Below are positions 53,103 through 62,093 of a stretch of 64,000 nt of DNA, in pieces. A program made the position numbers and the translations under genes. Position 1 is the stretch's first letter, and every line of letters starts with the position of its first letter. Origin of the DNA: CBDCHC01 sp965277055. GTDB taxonomy: Bacteria; Pseudomonadota; Gammaproteobacteria; PS1; Pseudothioglobaceae. The stretch covers positions 62,001-126,000 of the forward strand of contig OZ255703.1 in the NCBI GenBank assembly GCA_965277055.1, read 5' to 3'. The notes under the pieces are model-generated. The model was not told where the DNA came from, did not search any database, and was given only the letters and a program-made list of their open reading frames with translations.

Positions 53103-53463
53103 TTAGTTGAGTTTTGAGATACCCAAGTATTGATGCTGTTTATTCCAACTTAAATGTTTACCTGCTTCATATAAATCTGTAAGTGATATCAGTGGCGACA
53201 GGTTATTTGTCGTTATTTGCTTTAGAATTGTTGGTGAAAGATTTAATAGTTGGAACCGTTTGTAAATAAAATTTGATTGTTTGCCTAGCTTCTTTGCTCA
53301 TTGATTGATACTTATATTGTGATTAGTAATTTCATCTTTCCAAGCATAAGTTTGCATTATTGCCTCTAAATATGTAATTATTGCTATCGCTTAGTCTGAT
53401 ATTTGAATTGCTAAGAGTTAGCGGTTTACCATCGTTAGATAGAATATAGCGTTTGCCATCATG
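53103..53463 (-). pseudogene. Second large serine recombinase C-terminal remnant, decayed
   Basis: Reading leftwards, the sequence carries HDGKRYILSNDGKPLTL, then after a frame change TYAWKDEITNHNISINQ, an in-frame stop, AKKLGKQ, NFIYKRFQLLNLSPTI and SPLISLTDL, ending YLGISKLN at 53103. The order and motifs parallel the other recombinase remnant (KHGGKQHILDKSG, KWRKQIKQENISQ, AKKLKLN, PPLLSLQEI, LLGF). It has a stop and at least one frameshift and lacks the catalytic half. Confidence 0.65.
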
Positions 53464-53622
53464 AAACTTGATAACATTAATTCTAAGCTAGTTACCAAGG
53501 CAGTTGCTCTTATGAATAATAGACCAAGAAAGTGTCTTGGATACAAGACACCAATAGAGGTTTTTACTGAACTAAGTGGTAAGAACTATTTTTCGGGTAA
53601 AAGTGTTATACTTATGAGTTAA
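53461..53622 (+). pseudogene. IS30-family transposase, C-terminal remnant
   Basis: An open frame of 53 codons reads ...LVTKAVALMNNRPRKCLGYK then TPIEVF and ends at 53622. The NNRPRKCLGYKTPIEVF string is the well-known C-terminal motif of IS30 transposases. The first 90 per cent of the gene is absent. It abuts the recombinase remnant at about 53463 and ends 10 bp before the TSUP gene, marking the right island edge. Confidence 0.78.
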
Positions 53623-53631
53623 ATTCGCTAC

Positions 53632-54387
53632 TTAAAAGAATAGTAGCTTAATAATAAATAGAGTCAAAGTAACTTGCAGCACAATTTTTATCCACTTCTC
53701 CCCTTTTACCACGGCAGTTTGTGAGCCGATATATCCACCTATCATACTCCCTATACCCAGTGCAAGCCCTGCCTCAAGTAAGATACCTACTTCAGTGGAG
53801 AAGATATAAATAGCAATAAATGAATAACTGAGAGCAATAAATACCTTATACATATTAGTTCGTACGAGGTCAAATTTCATTACTTTATTAAGAATAGGCA
53901 TCAGAATAAAGCCTACGCCAATTTGTATCATTCCACCCCAAAAACCAGCAAATATCATTAAGAAATGCCCAAGCAGTAGGTTAGTATGTTTGCCCTCTGG
54001 ATTATCGATTTTGGTTTCTGTTTTAATACTCATCATAATCATCACTAGTATCATCACAACAGCGAGTAGATAATTAAACACTGCACCTCTAAGCTCGATA
54101 CCGACATACGCACCCGCTACTGCTCCCACACCAGCAAATGCTGCGAGTGATAAGCTAAGCTTAAAATCAGAAAACCCCTTTCTAAAAAACCCATAGACAG
54201 CAGCAATATTTTGCATGATGATGCCTATGCGATTCGTGCCATTTGCTACTGGTGCAGGAATACCCATAAACAACATAGCAGGTACAGTAAGTAGTGAACC
54301 ACCTCCTGCCATTACGTTCATCCAGCCACCAACCACACCGACGAGTGCTAAAATAATAAGTTGGTAGAGTTCTATTTCCATATTCAT
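53632..54387 (-). CDS. TauE/SafE (TSUP) family sulfite/sulfonate-type exporter
   Basis: The 251-residue inner-membrane protein has about seven or eight helices and the TSUP motifs AGGGSLLTVPAMLFMGIP with ANGTNRIGI in the first half and GFWGGMIQIGVGFILMPIL in the second. Relatives export sulfite, sulfoacetate or other organosulfur anions. In a sulfur oxidiser, sulfite disposal is a fair guess. Three 17-bp palindromes sit 15 to 82 bp upstream of its ATG, so a dedicated repressor is likely. Confidence 0.85.
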   Translation of the reverse strand: MNMEIELYQLIILALVGVVGGWMNVMAGGGSLLTVPAMLFMGIPAPVANGTNRIGIIMQNIAAVYGFFRKGFSDFKLSLSLAAFAGVGAVAGAYVGIELRGAVFNYLLAVVMILVMIMMSIKTETKIDNPEGKHTNLLLGHFLMIFAGFWGGMIQIGVGFILMPILNKVMKFDLVRTNMYKVFIALSYSFIAIYIFSTEVGILLEAGLALGIGSMIGGYIGSQTAVVKGEKWIKIVLQVTLTLFIIKLLFF

Positions 54388-54401
54388 ATGCGTGTAATAT
54401 T

Positions 54402-54469
54402 TATGCTAATTTAGCATACATTATGCTATTTTTGCATATTTTTTCAGTATTTTATGCAAATTTAGCATA
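54402..54469. promoter_or_regulatory. Three palindromic operator-like sites upstream of the TSUP gene
   Basis: TATGCTAATTTAGCATA (54402-54418), TATGCTATTTTTGCATA (54422-54438) and TATGCAAATTTAGCATA (54453-54469) share TATGC-N7-GCATA. Offsets are 20 and 31 bp, i.e. two and three helical turns. They lie between the TSUP start and the upstream purH end, so they should control the TSUP gene. The binding protein is unknown. Confidence 0.72.
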
Positions 54470-54643
54470 AATCCTACTATGTTATTTTGTATTAGAAACC
54501 AAATACTATCATAACTTTTTGGCGAATATTTTGAGAATTTTATGAGGTACACAAATTATTCATAAAGGTGCATACTAGAAGCATGTGACTGCAATAAATG
54601 ATGCAGTGCAACAAAATAAAAGCTCAAAATACGAAGTCAAAAA

Positions 54644-56164
54644 TTAGTGGTAGAAGTGGCGGGTAGAGGTAAATACCATCGCAATGCCTGCCTCATCGGC
54701 TGCATCAATCACTTCTTGATCTCTCATTGAGCCACCGGGCTGAATAATTGCACGAATACCTACTTTAGCTGCTTCATCTATACCATCTCTAAATGGAAAG
54801 AATGCATCACTTGCCATCACTGATCCTGCGACTTCTAGTCCTTCATCACTGGCTTTAATACCTGCGATTTTAGCGGAATATACCCGAGACATCTGCCCTG
54901 CACCCACGCCTATGGTTCTGTTATCTTTGGCATATACGATAGCATTTGATTTTACGCTTTTTGCCACTTTAAAGGCAAAGATTAGGTCAGCTAGTTGCTC
55001 TTGGGTGGGTTGTACTTTAGTTACTACTTTAAACTCATCAGCAAGATGGATATCTACATCTTGGACTAGTACGCCCCCACTAATTGTGGTGTATTGTCTA
55101 TCTGCTGTATCATCCTCATCAAGAACTAATACTCTCACATTTGGCTTGGTTGATAAGACAGTTTTTGCTGTGTCACTCACACTAGGAGCGATAATAACCT
55201 CGACAAACTGGCGTGCAATAATTTCACTCGCAGTGTGCTCATCTAACTCACGATTAAATGCAATAATTCCCCCGAATGCAGATGTTGGGTCTGTGGCATA
55301 TGCGTGCTCATAGGCACTAAAAATATCCTTAGCAGTAGCTACCCCACATGGGTTGGCGTGCTTCACAATCACGCAGACTGGTTCATCAAATGAACGGGTC
55401 GCAGTGTATGCTGCTGAGGTATCAGCAAAGTTGTTATAACTCATTTCTTTACCCTGTAGGAGCACTGCATTTGCGACTCCGCCAGTGCTATTGGTATACA
55501 GCGCTGCACTTTGGTGTGAGTTTTCTCCGTATCTTAGAGTGTGTTTCTTGTGGAGTTGGATATTTAATGTATCGCTAAAGCTATCTTCATTACTTCCTAA
55601 ATAACTGGCAATCAGTCCATCATATCGAGCGGTATGTTCAAAGGTGCGGGTAGCTAGATACTTACGAGTTTCTAGGGTAGTATTACCACTTGTGGTGATT
55701 TCACTGAGCACTCTCTCATAGTCACTCGCATTCACAACTACAGTTACATCCTTATGATTTTTAGCACTAGAGCGCAACATCGCAGGTCCACCAATATCAA
55801 TATTTTCAATAGCCATGTCATGGGTACAATCATCTCTACTAATAGTTGCTTCAAATGGATAAAGATTAACCACAATTAAATCAATAGGTAATATGCCGTG
55901 TTCGGTCATCACTACATCATCAATGCCTCTGCGTGCTAAGATTCCACCATGGATTTTTGGATTTAGAGTTTTTACCCGCCCTGCCATCATTTCAGGAAAT
56001 CCAGTATAATCTGCAACTTCGGTATTGGCTATGCCATGTTTGCTCAGGAGTTTTGCAGTCCCGCCAGTAGATAAAATTTCGATACCTAAGTGTTGTAGTG
56101 CGCTAGCAAATTCTACAATACCTGATTTATCACTAACGCTGATAAGTGCTCTTTGTATGTTCAT
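54644..56164 (-). CDS. purH: Bifunctional AICAR transformylase / IMP cyclohydrolase
   Basis: PurH performs the last two steps of IMP synthesis. The 506-residue protein (E. coli 529) has the N-terminal cyclohydrolase domain (ALISVSDKSGIVEFA, STGGTAKLL, ARRGIDD) and the C-terminal transformylase domain with KHANPCGVA and the AFGGIIAFNRELD segment. The HopJ-like gene lies 5 bp upstream in the same direction, so both probably share a promoter near 56500. Confidence 0.98.
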   Translation of the reverse strand: MNIQRALISVSDKSGIVEFASALQHLGIEILSTGGTAKLLSKHGIANTEVADYTGFPEMMAGRVKTLNPKIHGGILARRGIDDVVMTEHGILPIDLIVVNLYPFEATISRDDCTHDMAIENIDIGGPAMLRSSAKNHKDVTVVVNASDYERVLSEITTSGNTTLETRKYLATRTFEHTARYDGLIASYLGSNEDSFSDTLNIQLHKKHTLRYGENSHQSAALYTNSTGGVANAVLLQGKEMSYNNFADTSAAYTATRSFDEPVCVIVKHANPCGVATAKDIFSAYEHAYATDPTSAFGGIIAFNRELDEHTASEIIARQFVEVIIAPSVSDTAKTVLSTKPNVRVLVLDEDDTADRQYTTISGGVLVQDVDIHLADEFKVVTKVQPTQEQLADLIFAFKVAKSVKSNAIVYAKDNRTIGVGAGQMSRVYSAKIAGIKASDEGLEVAGSVMASDAFFPFRDGIDEAAKVGIRAIIQPGGSMRDQEVIDAADEAGIAMVFTSTRHFYH

Positions 56165-56169
56165 AGTTA

Positions 56170-56499
56170 TTATTTAGTTAGGAGTGTGGTGCTACTTGCC
56201 GAGTACCCTGCCCAGCCATGCTTTATAAAATTACGGATATTGCCGTGATTATCACCTTCTGGAGTTGCTAATACATTTTGGTAATGCTCCCCAAAGCAAT
56301 ATAGTGTTTGCTCCTTGGTGAGATTATGAAGTTTAGCAAAGGCAAATACTTTTTGGCTTCCTTGGTTTTCACTAGCGGTATTCTCTAACTCTCCGTTCGT
56401 AAACGGTGTAGGGGTAAAGGTGTACGTAGTATCAATATGAGAGATTAAGTCATTAAAAACAATGAGTTCATGATTGATGATGGCTTCAAGCACAGACAT
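56170..56499 (-). CDS. HopJ-family protein
   Basis: The 109-residue protein matches the HopJ type III effector family: FTPTPFTNGELENTA, KVFAFAKLHNLTKEQTLYCFGEHY and GDNHGNIRNFIKHGWAGY. Despite the name, the family is widespread in free-living proteobacteria without type III secretion, and its role is unknown. No secretion system genes are in the window. It lies 5 bp before purH and is divergent from tmk. Confidence 0.88.
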   Translation of the reverse strand: MSVLEAIINHELIVFNDLISHIDTTYTFTPTPFTNGELENTASENQGSQKVFAFAKLHNLTKEQTLYCFGEHYQNVLATPEGDNHGNIRNFIKHGWAGYSASSTTLLTK

Positions 56500-56592
56500 A
56501 GAGGTTGATAAACAAAAAAATAAAAGAAATATCTAGGTTAAAATTTAAAGAGAATTTTATCTTATTTCACCTCAAAGAGAAACACTACGCTC

Positions 56593-57204
56593 ATGTCTTT
56601 AGGAAAATTTATCGCAGTTGATGGCATTGAAGGTGCTGGCAAAAGCACACAAATTAGTTTTATTGCTAAATACTTTTCCACTAAAGGCTATGAAGTTGTA
56701 CTCACGCGTGAACCTGGTGGTACAGACACTGGTGAACAACTGAGAAATTTACTCTTAGATACCAACACTAATATCTTACCAATGAGCGAATTATTACTCA
56801 TGTTTGCTGCACGCTATCAGCACCTTCATGAGAAAATTGCACCTGCTCTTTTAAGAGGGTGCATTGTTATTAGTGATAGATGGGTAGATAGCTCTTATGC
56901 CTATCAGGGCGGTGGTCGCAGGATGAATATAGATACTATTTCACAGCTACAACAACTCACTCTAGAAGACTTTAGCCCTGACCTCACTTTATTTTTAAAT
57001 TTACCACTTGAGATTGCTCTAGAACGCGTACAACAGCGTAGCTCAACTGACCGATTTGAGACTGAATCAAAAGAGTTTTTCCTCAGAACGTATGAAGTGT
57101 ATCAAAAACGCCTGCAAGACAACCCAAAAATATACAATATAGATACGAGTAACAGCATGGAGCACACTCAAAAAACTATTACCACCCTACTGGATAGCCT
57201 GTAA
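56593..57204 (+). CDS. tmk: Thymidylate kinase
   Basis: The 203-residue kinase starts KFIAVDGIEGAGKSTQI (P-loop), then LTREPGGTDTGEQLR and DRWVDSSYAYQGGGR, the dTMP-binding signature. It makes dTDP from dTMP. The holB gene follows by 5 bp, an arrangement seen in many bacteria. Its own promoter would lie in the 93 bp shared with the divergent HopJ gene. Confidence 0.97.
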   Translation: MSLGKFIAVDGIEGAGKSTQISFIAKYFSTKGYEVVLTREPGGTDTGEQLRNLLLDTNTNILPMSELLLMFAARYQHLHEKIAPALLRGCIVISDRWVDSSYAYQGGGRRMNIDTISQLQQLTLEDFSPDLTLFLNLPLEIALERVQQRSSTDRFETESKEFFLRTYEVYQKRLQDNPKIYNIDTSNSMEHTQKTITTLLDSL

Positions 57205-57209
57205 CACCT

Positions 57210-58199
57210 ATGAAACCTTGGTTTAGCTCTGCACTCGCACAATGTCAAACATATATAGACTCTGCTAAGCTGCCACATGCACTTATTATTAGCGGTACTC
57301 AGGGGATTGGAAAATTAGAGTTTGCTCAACTACTTGCCTCGCGCTTGAGTGGAGTTGATGTATCTGGTGATAACCTAGCGGAAGTAGATGATCAATTACT
57401 ACTGAGAAACTCGCATTATCAACATCTGATTTATCTGATGCGTGAACGTGGCAAAAGTGGCAAAGTGGCAGACACTATTAGCGTACATCAAATCCGAGCA
57501 GGTAATGAGTTTCTCACAAAAACGAGTGAAAAATTGCAAATAGCAATTATTGCCTATGGTAACGAACTTACCACAAATGCCAGTAATGCTCTACTCAAAA
57601 CACTAGAAGAGCCGAGAGAACACACGCTCATTATCATCTTAGCTCACAACATCCGCCAATTACCTATAACTATTGTATCTCGCTGTGCGAAGTTGCATCT
57701 TGGGATTGACACTAATGAATCACAAATACTAGAGTGGATACGCTCAGAATTAGCTGCTGAAAACTCGTATTCTGATAGCATGCTCAAAACATTACTGAGA
57801 GAAAATAACAACACTCCACCACTGGTAGTAGAAAAAATACGCTCTAATATTTATCAAATAGAACATCAAGTCAAACAAGAGTTGCTTGAAATAGCACACA
57901 CTCCTACTCAGCTCAATACTGTAAGTCATAAAGACAATCCTGCACTAGTACTTGATTGTTTGTATCATCTTGCAAGAGAACTCTCTGAGGCGAAACTTAG
58001 AGGTGCAACATATGCCAAAGCTGAGCAACTACTCCAACAAGTGAAGCTTTCTCATTTAGCTAAATTGCTGGCAGATATTACCCATGCTCAGTATTTACTA
58101 GAAACTACAGTAAATTCAAAACTGATGATAGATAATATATTAATCGTGTGGTCGCATATTGGTCATATGAAAAAATATCCAGTAATTTTTACTGAGTAA
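57210..58199 (+). CDS. holB: DNA polymerase III delta' subunit
   Basis: The 329-residue clamp-loader subunit has a degenerate P-loop (ISGTQGIGKLEFAQLLA) and the conserved NASNALLKTLEEP and IVSRCAKL (SRC motif region). It lacks the zinc-binding cysteines found in gamma/tau and in E. coli delta'. It follows tmk directly. The pilZ and tatD genes that often follow are absent. Confidence 0.92.
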   Translation: MKPWFSSALAQCQTYIDSAKLPHALIISGTQGIGKLEFAQLLASRLSGVDVSGDNLAEVDDQLLLRNSHYQHLIYLMRERGKSGKVADTISVHQIRAGNEFLTKTSEKLQIAIIAYGNELTTNASNALLKTLEEPREHTLIIILAHNIRQLPITIVSRCAKLHLGIDTNESQILEWIRSELAAENSYSDSMLKTLLRENNNTPPLVVEKIRSNIYQIEHQVKQELLEIAHTPTQLNTVSHKDNPALVLDCLYHLARELSEAKLRGATYAKAEQLLQQVKLSHLAKLLADITHAQYLLETTVNSKLMIDNILIVWSHIGHMKKYPVIFTE

Positions 58200-58252
58200 T
58201 ATCTTAGTGCAATAGTAAAATATTTAATCAATTATTTATATCTTATACATTT

Positions 58253-59548
58253 ATGGAATTTCCTAAATCAGCAGCACTCTTTAACGAAGCAAAAAAATAT
58301 ATCCCTGGCGGAGTAAATTCACCCGTACGTGCCTTTAATGGTGTAGGTGGTACGCCTATTTACTTTAGTAAGGGTGATGGAGCATATTTGTATGATGTAG
58401 ATGGTAATAAATATGTTGATTTTGTAGGTTCGTGGGGTCCTATGTTATTTGGGCATGCTCATCCTAAAATTACTCAGGCTATTAGTGATACTATGCATCG
58501 CACTCTAGGCTTTGGTGCGCCTACAGAACTAGAAACACGTCTCGCTAAAAAAATCACTGAGTTTGTCCCCGGGATAGAGTTAGTGCGGATGACAAGTTCT
58601 GGCACAGAAGCCACAATGAGTGCTATTCGTTTGGCACGGGGTTATACTGGTAGAGATAAAATTATTAAATTTGAAGGATGTTATCATGGGCACTCAGACT
58701 CGCTATTAGTCAAATCAGGAAGCGGGATGCTCACAATGGGCAAACCATCTTCACGAGGTGTACCTGAAGAAGTTGCAAAACTTACCCTAACCCTAGAATA
58801 CAATAACCCAGAAATGGTAACAGAAATACTCAGTGATATTGGTGAACAAATCGCCTGTGTAATTGTAGAGCCTATTGCTGGGAATATGAACCTCATACCA
58901 GGGACTATAGAATTTCTCCAAACCTTACGAGATGAATGTACCAAATATGGGATAGTGCTCATCTTTGATGAAGTGATGAGTGGCTTTAGAGTGGCTAAAG
59001 GCGGAGCAACAGAACTTTTTGGTATCACCCCTGACTTAATTACCCTAGGCAAAGTTATTGGTGGTGGCTTACCCGTAGGAGCATTTGGTGGCAAAGCTGA
59101 AGTAATGAACTGTATTGCTCCATTAGGCAGGGTCTATCAAGCAGGTACGCTTTCAGGAAATCCGCTAGCAGTCACGAGTGGGCTGACTATGCTAGAGATG
59201 ATTGAAGAGACTCCTAACTTATATGAACATTTTAATGCAACCAATAAAACACTCACCGAAGGTTTGATAGGCATTGCCGCTCAGTATGATATTCCAATGA
59301 AAGCACATTATGTAGGGTCTATGTTTGGGGTGTTTTTTGCCGAACATAGCATCAACACTTTTAGTGATGTGATGAACACCGATGGAGCATTTTTTAAACA
59401 ATTCTTCCATGGAATGCTCAATCAAGGTGTATATTTTGCTCCGAGTAGCTTTGAAGGCGGATTTATTAGTTACAAACACACAAATGTGGAAATCAATGCA
59501 GTACTTAATGCGGCTGATACAGTATTTAACGCTCTTACTCACAGTTAA
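58253..59548 (+). CDS. hemL: Glutamate-1-semialdehyde 2,1-aminomutase
   Basis: HemL forms 5-aminolevulinate in the C5 haem pathway. The 431-residue PLP enzyme starts SAALFNEAKKYIPGGVNSPVRAF, with SSGTEATMSAIRLARG, a catalytic Lys in LGKVIGGGLPVGAFGG and VYQAGTLSGNPLA. All are family hallmarks. The start of the M23 peptidase gene lies within its last 53 bases in another frame. Confidence 0.98.
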   Translation: MEFPKSAALFNEAKKYIPGGVNSPVRAFNGVGGTPIYFSKGDGAYLYDVDGNKYVDFVGSWGPMLFGHAHPKITQAISDTMHRTLGFGAPTELETRLAKKITEFVPGIELVRMTSSGTEATMSAIRLARGYTGRDKIIKFEGCYHGHSDSLLVKSGSGMLTMGKPSSRGVPEEVAKLTLTLEYNNPEMVTEILSDIGEQIACVIVEPIAGNMNLIPGTIEFLQTLRDECTKYGIVLIFDEVMSGFRVAKGGATELFGITPDLITLGKVIGGGLPVGAFGGKAEVMNCIAPLGRVYQAGTLSGNPLAVTSGLTMLEMIEETPNLYEHFNATNKTLTEGLIGIAAQYDIPMKAHYVGSMFGVFFAEHSINTFSDVMNTDGAFFKQFFHGMLNQGVYFAPSSFEGGFISYKHTNVEINAVLNAADTVFNALTHS

Positions 59549-60359
59549 TCTCTCTCTAAGCGGGAATGCGTTTGCCCTTGAGGTGCGAGAACACCTCGTT
59601 AATGGTGGTGTACATGCGGTTTATTTTAGTACCACCAGTGATACCCCAGAAATCCGTTTTTATGATAAACGCGTACTCATTAGCCCTGAGAAAAATAATA
59701 GTTTTACTGCATATATCGGCATTCCTATTGGTGCAAGTATCGGCACACATACCTTTGTCAGTTATAACATCCCAGCAGATGGGATAGTCGCCACCCATAC
59801 TTTTACGATTACCGATGGAAAGTATGATAAACAATATATCACACTTACTGGCAACAAGAAAAAATATGTAGATCTCAATGATGCTCAACTCAAACGCATA
59901 CGCGCTGAGAGTAAAGACATCATTAAAGCAAAGCAAACCTGGACTAATACCCTCTATGCCAAAACATTTGCCAAGCCAGTAGAAGGAATTATTACTGGGG
60001 TATATGGTTCTCAACGGTTTTTTAACAACAAACCTAGAAGGCCTCATTCGGGCTTAGACATCGCCAATGATATAGGTACACCTATACGGGCGGTAGCTAA
60101 TGGAGAAGTAATCTTAACAGGAGATTTTTATTTTAATGGCAATACCGTAGTGGTAAACCACGGTAGAGGATTGCTCAGCTTATATGTGCATCTGGATACC
60201 ATCGAGGTAGAAGTCGGTGATATGCTAACAATAGGTGACACACTAGGTACTATGGGTGAAACGGGCAGAGCTACTGGTCCGCACTTGCACATTAGTATGT
60301 ATCTCAATGAAGTTGCTGTCGATCCTACACTTTTTTTACCTTACTCAGACAACCGATAG
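59496..60359 (+). CDS. Secreted M23-family metallopeptidase
   Basis: The protein (287 residues from 59496, 283 from the alternative start at 59508) has a signal peptide ending SLSGNAFA and a C-terminal LytM domain with HSGLDIAN (zinc His and Asp), YVHLDT and GPHLHISMY (catalytic and zinc His). All zinc ligands are present, so it should cut peptidoglycan peptides. I prefer 59496 because GGAA lies just upstream. The start overlaps hemL by 53 bp in another frame. Confidence 0.88.
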   Translation: MQYLMRLIQYLTLLLTVNLSLSGNAFALEVREHLVNGGVHAVYFSTTSDTPEIRFYDKRVLISPEKNNSFTAYIGIPIGASIGTHTFVSYNIPADGIVATHTFTITDGKYDKQYITLTGNKKKYVDLNDAQLKRIRAESKDIIKAKQTWTNTLYAKTFAKPVEGIITGVYGSQRFFNNKPRRPHSGLDIANDIGTPIRAVANGEVILTGDFYFNGNTVVVNHGRGLLSLYVHLDTIEVEVGDMLTIGDTLGTMGETGRATGPHLHISMYLNEVAVDPTLFLPYSDNR

Positions 60360-60361
60360 TT

Positions 60362-60748
60362 ATGCAAACTCCAGTAACCTTTTTTCGCCTTATTGGCGCT
60401 ATGTTTTATGATCTGATGTTAGTATTTTCTTTGGTATTTACCATGATTGGCGTCTCGGTACTACTTCACCTTAATCCAAAATATACCTTCTGGGTGATAA
60501 CTCTGCCAACTATTTATGGCTACTTTATTTACTCATGGTACAAAGGTGGGCAAACTCTCGGCATGAAATCATGGAAAATCTATTTAGTTGGGGGCACATT
60601 CAAAAACGTGCATATTCGTTTTATTGCTGCTACACTGAGTATTGCATTAGGAGGGATTGGGCATTTATTCATGCTTTTTGATAGGCAAAAACGTTCGTTA
60701 CATGATAAAATATCGCACACTTATATTGTGTATCGTCCTCTTGATTAA
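60362..60748 (+). CDS. RDD-family membrane protein
   Basis: The 128-residue protein has three hydrophobic helices and the defining residues Arg near the start (FFRLIGAMFYDLML), GGQTLGMKSWKIYLV in the middle and RSLHDKISHTYIV at the end, as in the RDD family. Members may transport ions or small solutes. It starts 2 bp after the peptidase stop, so it is co-transcribed with it. Confidence 0.9.
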   Translation: MQTPVTFFRLIGAMFYDLMLVFSLVFTMIGVSVLLHLNPKYTFWVITLPTIYGYFIYSWYKGGQTLGMKSWKIYLVGGTFKNVHIRFIAATLSIALGGIGHLFMLFDRQKRSLHDKISHTYIVYRPLD

Positions 60749-60809
60749 TCTCAGTATTAACAAGGTTAACAAGCAATAATACACACTATAACAACTTTTA
60801 AGGATTTGT

Positions 60810-61031
60810 ATGAATAATAGCGAAAAAACTGGTCATTTATACCTTATTGGCACTCTTGTTATAAGTCTTATCTTGCCGTTATTATTGATTATTTTTTCTT
60901 ATATGGGTATTATCTCTGGTGTTGGTGACTTTGTTATTGCTATTGCCGTGATTTTATCTAGTGTATATATTATTGGCGGTGTTGTAATGAGCTTTATACA
61001 AGATGGAGAAGATGCAAAGCACCAAGCGTAG
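60810..61031 (+). CDS. Small two-helix membrane protein
   Basis: This 73-residue protein, with ribosome site AAGGA before the ATG, has two membrane helices (about 11-32 and 40-62) and an acidic tail (QDGEDAKHQA). I do not recognise it. The last 29 bases overlap the ftsB start. Coding is plausible from the ribosome site, the membrane pattern and the overlap. Confidence 0.6.
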   Translation: MNNSEKTGHLYLIGTLVISLILPLLLIIFSYMGIISGVGDFVIAIAVILSSVYIIGGVVMSFIQDGEDAKHQA

Positions 61032-61413
61032 CATCGCTCAGCTTTCTTCTCGTATTGCCTCCTTTTACACTGCGTATGCACGATGGTTCCCCACGATACT
61101 TTTAGCCTATGTTGCTGGCTTGTTGATATATCAATTTATAGTCTCTGATATTTCTCGGGTATCTCAGATGAAAGAGCGAGAGTATCAGTGGTATTTCACG
61201 GAAAATAATCGCTTATTAACAGAAAACACCGCCCTAAAAGCAGAGCTCAACACACTTACTAAAGACACCGTACTAATTGAATCTTTAGCCCGTTCAGAAC
61301 TCGGACTAGTAAAACCTGGTGAGCAGTTTTATACGTATGGTATTCAGCTAAAAGCCACTCCCTCATCAGTCGTAACCTCACCCACAATGACCTCGCTTCC
61401 TGCTCGTCAATGA
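61003..61413 (+). CDS. ftsB: Cell division protein FtsB
   Basis: The 136-residue protein has a cytoplasmic lead, one membrane helix (about 29-47), a coiled coil (MKEREYQWYFTENNRLLTENTALKAEL written here as MKEREY...NTALKAEL) and the conserved end IESLARSELGLVKPGEQFY typical of FtsB/DivIC. It bridges FtsL and FtsQ in the divisome. The lead is longer than in E. coli (103 residues); a start at 61012 is also possible. Its stop overlaps ispD as ATGA, the usual ftsB-ispD pairing. Confidence 0.88.
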   Translation: MEKMQSTKRSIAQLSSRIASFYTAYARWFPTILLAYVAGLLIYQFIVSDISRVSQMKEREYQWYFTENNRLLTENTALKAELNTLTKDTVLIESLARSELGLVKPGEQFYTYGIQLKATPSSVVTSPTMTSLPARQ

Positions 61414-62090
61414 ATACGCATCTTCTTATTCCTGCTAGTGGTATTGGTTCTCGCTTCGGTAGCACTATTCCTAAGCAATATACACATTTGGCTCATGGGA
61501 AAACTATATTAGACACCACTATTAGTACTCTCCTACCTTTGGAGTTTGCGAGTATTACTATAGTGATAGCACCAGAGGACACGTGGTGGGCTAATTCACA
61601 ACATGCATCATTGCCTAACCTCACTACAGTCATTGGGGGCAAAGAACGGTATAACTCAGTGATGAACGGCTTAGCATCACTACAACAACACGCTCACCCC
61701 ACTGACTTAGTAGCAGTACATGATAGTGTACGCCCTATTATTGACCTAACAGCAATTACTACACTCATTAAGTGCATCGACAAAACTGAGAGCGTTGGTG
61801 GGTTAGTAGTAGCCCCGTGCTATGATAGTATGAAAAAAATTGAAAACGGCACTCTTAAAAATATTCCTAGAGATACGATATACAGAGCACTCACCCCGCA
61901 AATATACACCCTAGAAGTACTCCAAGAAGCACTCTCATTTGCACTAACAAACGGGCACGCCATCACTGATGAAGCAAGTGCAGTAGAACTTTTGGGCTAC
62001 CCAACTATCTATGAAGTGAGTAATACAGCGAGTGTGAAAATAACAACTGAGGAAGATTTAGTAATTGCCAATAGTATATTAAATAACTAA
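61410..62090 (+). CDS. ispD: 2-C-methyl-D-erythritol 4-phosphate cytidylyltransferase
   Basis: IspD attaches CMP to MEP in the non-mevalonate isoprenoid pathway. The 226-residue protein has IPASGIGSRFGSTIPKQY (nucleotide-binding), GGKERYNSV and VHDSVRPII, close to the family VHDAARP, and TDEASAVE. It overlaps ftsB by 4 bp. The ispF gene that often follows is not present; a LysR gene lies convergent 3 bp downstream. Confidence 0.95.
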   Translation: MNTHLLIPASGIGSRFGSTIPKQYTHLAHGKTILDTTISTLLPLEFASITIVIAPEDTWWANSQHASLPNLTTVIGGKERYNSVMNGLASLQQHAHPTDLVAVHDSVRPIIDLTAITTLIKCIDKTESVGGLVVAPCYDSMKKIENGTLKNIPRDTIYRALTPQIYTLEVLQEALSFALTNGHAITDEASAVELLGYPTIYEVSNTASVKITTEEDLVIANSILNN

Positions 62091-62093
62091 TAC

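Noticed and set aside
43686..53631. Direct repeat of the tRNA-Ser 3' end as right attachment site of the island
   Set aside because: I looked for the T-arm/acceptor sequence (TTCGAATCCC, ACTCTCC) in the region up to 54640 and found no second copy. GGATTTGAAC near 53091 resembles a T-loop complement but does not match this tRNA and folds into no tRNA.
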